A stretch of DNA of 27,934 nucleotides from a virus. Location of the stretch: IMG/VR virus record IMGVR_UViG_3300009135_000012, positions 1 through 27,934 of that record. The stretch is one strand, 5' to 3'. Shown piece after piece: positions 24,732 through 27,934 of the stretch. Position numbers and translations under genes: made by a program. The notes beneath the pieces were generated by a model, which made no database searches, was not told the DNA's origin, and worked only from the letters and a program-made list of their open reading frames with translations. Each line of letters begins with the position of its first letter. Positions within the stretch are counted from its first letter, which is position 1.

Positions 24732-24760
24732 TCAGGAGGGTGACTCATGTGCTCTCCTGA
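24732..24760 (+). other. Hairpin between two accessory genes
   Basis: TCAGGAG (24732-24738) pairs with CTCCTGA (24754-24760), and the stem may extend inward by three weaker pairs. Only a short T-run follows, so termination would be weak; an mRNA processing or stability element is equally likely. Confidence 0.4.
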
Positions 24761-24786
24761 GCTTTACATGTTAGGAAGGAGATCTA

Positions 24787-25059
24787 ATGCTAAGAGAATA
24801 TACAAACAAGCCTACTACAAGATTAGCTTGTCAGATATCAGAGAAGGGTAAGATTGAAAAGATAAAGACAGGAGTATACTCATACTCTGCACAGGGTAGT
24901 GGAGCATCTAAAATCTACCTTGAGTTTACTATTGGTGCAAAACAGAAAGCACCTGTTGCTGGTGATTATATCATACAGTTATCTAAAGATGATGTTTATT
25001 GTTCACCTAAAGATGCATTTGAAGAAGCTTGGGTTCCTAAAGGTTTCTATGTAATGTAG
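24787..25059 (+). CDS. Small phage protein of unknown function
   Basis: A 90-residue protein. The C-terminal half (APVAGDYIIQLSKDDVYCSPKDAFEEAWVPKGFYVM) follows a pattern common in short phage proteins (P-x-x-GDWIV...G..YPC.P..FE..YE), usually annotated only as hypothetical. No catalytic or metal-binding motif. AAGGAG precedes the ATG. The stop codon abuts copy 4 of the 16-bp dyad. Confidence 0.7.
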   Translation: MLREYTNKPTTRLACQISEKGKIEKIKTGVYSYSAQGSGASKIYLEFTIGAKQKAPVAGDYIIQLSKDDVYCSPKDAFEEAWVPKGFYVM

Positions 25060-25074
25060 TCTAACGTGTGAGAC
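25059..25074. promoter_or_regulatory. 16-bp dyad GTCTAACGTGTGAGAC (family copy 4)
   Basis: It begins at the last base of the upstream stop codon and fills much of the 36-bp gap ahead of the P-loop gene. The left half is GTCTAAC and the right half GTGAGAC: both are valid family half-sites, but they differ at one position, so an RNA stem would carry an A-G mismatch. Placement just upstream of a gene is compatible with an operator. Confidence 0.6.
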
Positions 25075-25095
25075 AGGTTTGAGGAGACCGAAGAT

Positions 25096-25590
25096 ATGGT
25101 AATAAATTTATATGGTGGCCCTGGTTCTGGAAAAAGTACAACAGCGGCAGGGGTGTTCAGCAAGCTTAAGTTATTAGGTGTTAATGTAGAACTTGTTACA
25201 GAGTATGCAAAAGATCTTACTTGGGAAGAAAGTTTTAAGAAATTAGGTAATCAAAATATAGTATCAGCAAATCAGCACCACAGACAGTGGATACTAAATG
25301 ATGTTGATGTTATTATAACTGACTCACCTATTATACAAGGGTTGATATATTCTAATAAGTATCATGATCATATTATGGAGTTATTTAATGAGTTTGATAA
25401 TATTAATATCTTCTTAAATAGGAAGAAAGCTTATCAAACAAAAGGTAGATCTCAGACACTTGATCAAGCAATTACTTTAGATAATAAAATTAAAGAAATA
25501 TTTCTTGATGAATCAATGCAAGTTCACTATATAGATGGTGATGAGTCAGCTATTGATAATATAGTGGAACAGGTAAAGTTAATACTGTAA
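25096..25590 (+). CDS. P-loop NTPase/kinase-like protein (NadR/AAA_28-type pattern)
   Basis: Predicted ATP-binding enzyme of 164 residues. Walker A is GGPGSGKST at residues 7-15. VELVTEYAKDL (31-41) matches the conserved VVEEYARDL strand-helix of AAA_28/NadR-like kinases. VIITDSP (72-78) is the Walker B-like strand with D76, and FLNRKKAYQTKGRSQT (105-120) supplies the arginine-rich lid. NadR-type domains phosphorylate nicotinamide riboside; related phage proteins may phosphorylate nucleosides or polynucleotide ends, so the substrate is open. GAGGAG precedes the ATG. It sits in the accessory block, between an unknown gene and a holin. Confidence 0.65.
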   Translation: MVINLYGGPGSGKSTTAAGVFSKLKLLGVNVELVTEYAKDLTWEESFKKLGNQNIVSANQHHRQWILNDVDVIITDSPIIQGLIYSNKYHDHIMELFNEFDNINIFLNRKKAYQTKGRSQTLDQAITLDNKIKEIFLDESMQVHYIDGDESAIDNIVEQVKLIL

Positions 25591-25616
25591 TGAATAAGAG
25601 TTAAAAGGAGCAAGCC

Positions 25617-26060
25617 ATGAGTTTTTGGGGATCATTAATAGCTCCTACTGTGAAAGCAGTTGGAGATACAGCTAAGATCTTTGTAGGTGATAAATCTGCA
25701 AGAGATGACCATGATGCAGAGAATTACAAGATAGCTCATGACAGCGATAGAACGCACTATGGAGAAGGGAGAACATTATGGGACTCCTTGATTGATGGTA
25801 TAAACAGAATACCAAGACCCTTGGGTTTCTTCTCTATATGTTATTATATATCACTCTCGTGGCTTGACCCTTTACAATTTTCTATTATAAACATAGGATT
25901 GTCAAGTATACCAGATGCAATGTGGATTGTCATTGGAACGGTACTCACCTTCTATTATGCTGGCAGGATGCAAGTCACAGGTATGAAACCGAAGGTGTTA
26001 GTGAAAAGAGCTAAAGCTATTAAAGAATCATTTAATGAATTAAAAGGTGATAAGAAGTGA
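25617..26060 (+). CDS. Holin with three membrane segments (GTA_holin_3TM-like)
   Basis: A 147-residue inner-membrane protein expected to open the membrane at lysis. Residues 55-117 match the pattern of the 3-TM holin family: LWDSLIDGINRIPRPLGFFSICYYISLSWLDPLQFSIINIGLSSIPDAMWIVIGTVLTFYYAGR. The GINRIPRPL motif ends just before the first hydrophobic helix (about 68-83), followed by the D-P-x-x-F turn, a middle segment (about 88-98) and a last helix (101-116). Both ends are charged, with a basic C-terminus. AAAAGGAG precedes the ATG. The last 4 bp overlap the next gene (ATGA type), implying coupling. In T7 the holin lies before the terminase genes; here it is after them. Confidence 0.75.
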   Translation: MSFWGSLIAPTVKAVGDTAKIFVGDKSARDDHDAENYKIAHDSDRTHYGEGRTLWDSLIDGINRIPRPLGFFSICYYISLSWLDPLQFSIINIGLSSIPDAMWIVIGTVLTFYYAGRMQVTGMKPKVLVKRAKAIKESFNELKGDKK

Positions 26061-26263
26061 TACATTTCTTAAGAGAACAAGATCTTCAGTGGAATAAAAG
26101 AGCTGCTCTTAATTGGAATTTTCCTGATTGGAAGGTAGAACAAACTCTCATAGAAGATAAGTTAGCTAAGTATTCAGATCAATGTGAGATAGTTGTCAAG
26201 CAGATAAAAAGAAACAGAGCTATAGATAAAGACATTGCTAAAGAAGCAAGCAAACTGAGGTGA
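26057..26263 (+). CDS. Small charged protein of unknown function, coupled to the holin
   Basis: A 68-residue hydrophilic, helical protein with three tryptophans near the start (LQWNKRAALNWNFPDWK) and a basic C-terminus (KQIKRNRAIDKDIAKEASKLR). No membrane segment or signal peptide, so it is not an obvious spanin. Its start overlaps the holin stop by 4 bp, which ties its expression to the holin; a role in lysis timing is possible but unproven. Confidence 0.6.
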   Translation: MIHFLREQDLQWNKRAALNWNFPDWKVEQTLIEDKLAKYSDQCEIVVKQIKRNRAIDKDIAKEASKLR

Positions 26264-26268
26264 ACCAA

Positions 26269-26439
26269 ATGAGTAACGTAAAGTATGTAGGTGAGGGTGA
26301 TCATATCACTGCAAAGAGTTCTAAGGTCTTGAATGATAATGTCAGACCATCTAAGGTGTATATTGATAATTACAGTAAGATTAAGTGGACTTCGAAGAAG
26401 AGCGTAAAGAAGATGTACTTTGAAGATCATAACAAATAG
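26269..26439 (+). CDS. Small basic protein of unknown function (56 aa)
   Basis: A 56-residue ORF beginning MSNVKYVGEGDHITAKSSKV and ending KKMYFEDHNK. The ATG at 26269 has GAGG at 26257-26260, 8 bp upstream, and starts 5 bp after the preceding stop, so it is likely translated. It is rich in lysine, serine and aromatic residues, without a recognisable motif. Its stop codon lies one base before the first stem of the structured element at 26440. Confidence 0.55.
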   Translation: MSNVKYVGEGDHITAKSSKVLNDNVRPSKVYIDNYSKIKWTSKKSVKKMYFEDHNK

Positions 26440-26580
26440 CAGTTGCATTATGGTTTGAACTCCCTCTCTACATCGCTGATGGTGTATGATGAAGCTTACC
26501 GCAACTGAGCATAAGAGCTTGTAGTGAGTAGAGTTATCTACTGCGTCACTTAGCTGATCAGCACAAGCTGCTTATGCAAC
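26440..26580 (+). other. Structured non-coding element with several nested stems
   Basis: No gene fits here, but the pairing is extensive. P1: CAGTTGC (26440-26446) with GCAACTG (26501-26507), enclosing 54 nt. P2: GCATAAGAGCTTGT (26509-26522) with ACAAGCT-G-CTTATGC (26563-26577), 14 pairs and one bulge. Inside P2: AGTGA/TCACT (26523-26527 with 26546-26550), GTAGA/TCTAC (26528-26532 with 26537-26541) closing a GTTA loop, and the palindrome GCTGATCAGC (26553-26562). GTTGCAT at 26442-26448 can alternatively pair with ATGCAAC at 26574-26580, which would close the entire element. It could be a small RNA, a switch in the 5' leader of the next gene, or a replication/packaging site. Confidence 0.55.
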
Positions 26581-26603
26581 CTTTAATTATAACAGGAGCT
26601 ACT

Positions 26604-26927
26604 ATGAAAGACTGTGATGGACAAGAACTTAATATTGGCGATAGAGTTGCTACACAAAGAGTTGGATATAAAGATCTTGTAGTTAAGAAGATAATTACTA
26701 TGACACCTAAGAGGTTAATCGTAGAGGATAAAAGCAACTTCAATAACATAAGACACATAGATCCAGAGAGAGTAGCTTTAGTCAAAGATCAACAGCTTAA
26801 GAAGAGATACCTTAAAGTTATTAAAAGTATACCTGAGCCTTGTAGTGCTGGTTGTGTAGATAATATAGATCATCCTTGTAAGAAGTGTGGGCAGCAGTGG
26901 GGTGGTAACACTGGTAGACCAGAATAA
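26604..26927 (+). CDS. Small phage protein with C-terminal zinc-binding-like cysteines
   Basis: A 107-residue protein. The N-terminal part (DCDGQELNIGDRVATQRVGYKDLVVKKIITMTPKRLIVED) looks like a small SH3-like or KOW-like beta barrel, a fold common in short phage proteins with the GxxLxxGDxVA opening. The C-terminus has CSAGCVDN...HPCKKCGQQWGG, four cysteines and a histidine arranged for one zinc site. I placed the start at ATG 26604 because AGGAG lies at 26594-26598; the in-frame ATG at 26574 is inside the structured element. Function unknown. Confidence 0.6.
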   Translation: MKDCDGQELNIGDRVATQRVGYKDLVVKKIITMTPKRLIVEDKSNFNNIRHIDPERVALVKDQQLKKRYLKVIKSIPEPCSAGCVDNIDHPCKKCGQQWGGNTGRPE

Positions 26928-26966
26928 GCTTAGAGCATTCTTAGAGAGTCAAGAGCGCTCCATGAC

Positions 26967-26978
26967 GATATATAAACA
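26967..26978. repeat. 12-bp repeat GATATATAAACA, copy 1
   Basis: Identical to 27242-27253. Each copy follows a GAG-rich segment containing AGCTCC or GCTCC and lies after a gene stop. The AT-rich TATATAA could serve as a -10-like or DNA-unwinding element. Role unknown. Confidence 0.4.
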
Positions 26979-27007
26979 AGTTTAGAATTTTGAGAGGGAG
27001 TATAATA

Positions 27008-27220
27008 ATGAGTGGTACATTTAGTCCAGAGCCGTTTGTGAATCCTATTATGAAGCATTTTACATATAGTCACCTACCTAAACACCTACAGGTAGTTAGT
27101 AAGGTCTTATGTGAAGCAGCACTTCATTTAGATAAAGTATTGCCTAATAGTGCAGAGAAATCAGTAGGTCTTAGAAAGCTATTAGAAGCTAAGGATGCTT
27201 TCGTTAGGTCAGTAGTTTAA
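27008..27220 (+). CDS. Acb2/Tad1-hook-like protein, candidate anti-CBASS/anti-Thoeris nucleotide sponge
   Basis: A 70-residue helical protein. The segment HFTYSHLPKHLQVVSKV...AALHLDKVLPNSAEKSVGLRKLLEAKDAFVRSVV follows the pattern I associate with the Acb2/Tad1 hook family: FxYH at the start, a helix with ALxIDxLxP, then P-x-S-x-EKS-x-x-L-x-KL-x-EA and a final aromatic/alanine helix. Characterised members form oligomers that bind cyclic (oligo)nucleotide signals and so blind CBASS or Thoeris defences. Here the match is by pattern memory, without alignment. The ATG at 27008 is preceded by GAGGGAG; an in-frame TTG at 26990 lies upstream of that site. It is the last gene before the repeat-rich non-coding region. 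Confidence 0.6.
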   Translation: MSGTFSPEPFVNPIMKHFTYSHLPKHLQVVSKVLCEAALHLDKVLPNSAEKSVGLRKLLEAKDAFVRSVV

Positions 27221-27241
27221 TATAGCTCCAAGAGTGTTAGT

Positions 27242-27253
27242 GATATATAAACA
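27242..27253. repeat. 12-bp repeat GATATATAAACA, copy 2
   Basis: Identical to 26967-26978 and located 22 bp after the stop of the Acb2-like gene. No gene follows within 500 bp, so a start-linked function common to both copies is doubtful. Confidence 0.4.
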
Positions 27254-27300
27254 GACTCAATAAAATGAAGTGGTTAAGAGTGGTTAGTTTTACGCTCTTG

Positions 27301-27337
27301 CCGTTTACGGTTTCCCCCTTCGGGTCTCCTTGGGAAA
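27301..27337 (+). other. GC-rich hairpin island
   Basis: CCG-TTTA-CGG (27301-27310) is followed at once by TTTCCC (27311-27316) pairing with GGGAAA (27332-27337). A competing CCC-TTC-GGG stem (27316-27324) lies inside. Flanking this are near-repeats GCTCTTGCCG and GCTCTTGGCG. The base composition is far richer in GC than neighbouring DNA. No T-tract follows on the + strand. Confidence 0.45.
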
Positions 27338-27445
27338 AGCTCTTGGCGCTCTGGTAGTATCGGAGCGTCTTAGAGCACTCTTAGAAAGTAAGGCAAGACT
27401 AACATTGTGATGGTAGACTGTGTAACAGTATCAAAGAGCGCAACA

Positions 27446-27461
27446 GTCTAACATGTGAGAC
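27446..27461. promoter_or_regulatory. 16-bp dyad GTCTAACATGTGAGAC (family copy 5)
   Basis: Intergenic copy about 370 bp ahead of the early gene. Half-sites GTCTAAC and GTGAGAC around AT. Further single half-sites follow: GTCTCA at 27478 and 27498, TGAGAC at 27521 and CGAGAC at 27536, making a cluster that looks like a compound operator. Confidence 0.6.
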
Positions 27462-27473
27462 ACAGAGTATGAA

Positions 27474-27503
27474 GAGTGTCTCAGAGTGTATCAGAGTGTC
27501 TCA
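27474..27503. repeat. Three tandem 10-bp repeats GAGTGT(C/A)TCA
   Basis: Copies start at 27474, 27484 and 27494 with one differing base. The 10-bp period places them on one face of the helix. The first and third contain GTCTCA, most of a dyad half-site. Confidence 0.65.
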
Positions 27504-27573
27504 TAATTAAGGACACTACTTGAGACATGAGGGTACGAGACCGCATCTATTCGTTTTGTTCCTACTTCGTGCG

Positions 27574-27683
27574 CTCTTCATGCTCTTAGTTTATCTCTTA
27601 GTTACAACTGTTGCGCTCTTATAACTCTAATACTTCTTAGTAGCTCTTAGATTGCTCTTAGTCTCTTCTTAGAGCGCTCTTAA
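27574..27683. repeat. Phased array of CTCTTAG-like heptamers
   Basis: Heptamers resembling CTCTTAG start at 27574, 27583, 27595, 27616, 27634, 27644, 27655, 27666 and 27677. Spacings are 9, 12, 21, 18, 10, 11, 11 and 11, mostly near one or two helical turns. Two further copies at 27367 and 27378 (11 apart) and one pair at 26927 and 26938 (11 apart) keep the same phase. Function unknown. Confidence 0.65.
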
Positions 27684-27763
27684 TACACTATAAATGATAG
27701 AGCGCTCTGTTACACAGTATATAAGGTGTATCAAACTTTATTAATCTTAATTACATTTAATAC

Positions 27764-27791
27764 TTGCAATCTCTACAGATATCTATATAAT
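27764..27791 (+). promoter_or_regulatory. Sigma70-like promoter of an early gene
   Basis: TTGCAA (27764-27769) and TATAAT (27786-27791) are separated by 16 bp, with AT-rich DNA upstream. The -10 is a perfect consensus. It lies 38 bp ahead of the ATG at 27830 and would be read by the host polymerase, as for T7 early genes. Confidence 0.65.
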
Positions 27792-27829
27792 GATACTTAA
27801 GACTAACAATTAAATAAGGAGTTACTAAT

Positions 27830-27934
27830 ATGGGTTTACACACTGATAGATTTCATAATACTTTAATGTCAAATAGAGCACTACCATTCTTTATGTCACA
27901 TAATAATGATGTATGGTTTGTTAAGCAATTAATA
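27830..27934 (+). CDS. Start of a probable early gene, truncated by the window end
   Basis: ATG at 27830 with AAGGAG at 27816-27821; 35 codons are open to the last base. The visible peptide begins MGLHTDRFHNTLMSNRALPF and continues with FMSHNNDVWF. Not recognised. Position behind a consensus host promoter and a long non-coding region suggests an early gene, the class that in T7-like phages carries host-takeover and anti-restriction functions. Confidence 0.6.
   Translation, partial: MGLHTDRFHNTLMSNRALPFFMSHNNDVWFVKQLI

Larger units (their letters stand above)
27221..27829. other. Gene-free repeat-rich region ahead of an early gene, possible genome-end region
   Basis: About 600 bp without a plausible gene. 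From left to right it holds a second GATATATAAACA (27242-27253), a GC-richer island with hairpins (27292-27355), paired (G/C)TCTTAG heptamers (27367, 27378), a 16-bp dyad (27446), three tandem 10-bp repeats (27474-27503), a phased CTCTTAG array (27574-27683), AGAGCGCTCT palindromes (27671-27680, 27699-27708), and a sigma70-like promoter (27764-27791). The mix of repeats just ahead of an early promoter recalls the left end of T7, where short repeats border the terminal repeat. Confidence 0.55.

Noticed and set aside
26440-26511. A tRNA, suggested by a perfect 7-bp CAGTTGC/GCAACTG acceptor-like stem followed by AGCA
   Set aside because: On neither strand is there a proper T-arm (TTCRA loop closed by 5 bp), D-arm or 7-base anticodon loop; the internal hairpin TACATC/GGTGTA has a 6-base loop, and the 54-nt interior is too short.
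26440-26520. Hammerhead-type ribozyme, because of CTGATG and GATGAAG strings
   Set aside because: The CUGANGA and GAAA core segments are not both present in the right order.
27474-27503. A CRISPR-like array
   Set aside because: Repeats are only 10 bp and directly abutting, with no spacers; no cas genes are present.

Overview
The window is part of the genome of a T7-like podovirus (short-tailed dsDNA phage of the Autographiviridae type) infecting a Gram-negative bacterium. All genes lie on the + strand, are tightly packed with start/stop overlaps, and the virion genes follow T7 order almost exactly: gp7.3-like, portal (gp8), scaffold (gp9), capsid (gp10), tail tubes (gp11, gp12), internal core proteins (gp14, gp15, gp16), tail fibre (gp17), a small membrane protein, and small and large terminase (gp18, gp19). 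The DNA is AT-rich, arginine is mostly AGA/AGG, and no RNA polymerase, DNA polymerase or primase falls in this window. The host genus cannot be read from the sequence.

Layout. 1-4071: end of the DNA-metabolism block: 5'-3' exonuclease (T7 gp6-like), recombination endonuclease VII, an HTH-metallophosphoesterase, a zinc-ribbon/DUF3310-like protein and ATP-dependent DNA ligase. 4071-4992: a small unknown protein, a GNAT acetyltransferase and the gp7.3-like tail assembly protein. 5002-8574: portal, scaffold, major capsid; a candidate phage-RNA-polymerase promoter precedes the capsid gene and a strong intrinsic terminator follows it. 8657-21715: tail and ejection proteins, including a separate GH24 muramidase with a LysM-like tail between gp15 and gp16, and a fibre/tailspike with a beta-helix body. 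21715-24127: small membrane protein and terminase. 24128-27220: an accessory block absent from T7 (possible head fibre, small phage protein, P-loop kinase-like ATPase, 3-TM holin, several small unknowns, an Acb2/Tad1-like nucleotide-sponge candidate). 27221-27829: about 600 bp of non-coding, repeat-rich DNA that ends in a sigma70-like promoter and the first 35 codons of a new, probably early, gene. The end of the late region thus runs directly into an early region, as expected of a circularly permuted assembly or a concatemer junction; the physical genome ends probably lie in or near this repeat-rich DNA.

The main unexplained signals are non-coding: (1) a 16-bp dyad with half-site GTCTMAC, present five times; (2) a 22-bp element repeated with one mismatch upstream of the capsid gene and downstream of terL; (3) helically phased CTCTTAG heptamers before the early region and the reverse-complement TAAGAG series after terL, bracketing the accessory block; (4) a 140-nt multi-stem element at 26440-26580; (5) marked under-representation of CCWGG with over-use of CCSGG at Pro-Gly codon pairs, suggesting selection against a CCWGG-specific restriction or methylation system. 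The candidate anti-defence gene is the Acb2/Tad1-like ORF at 27008-27220.
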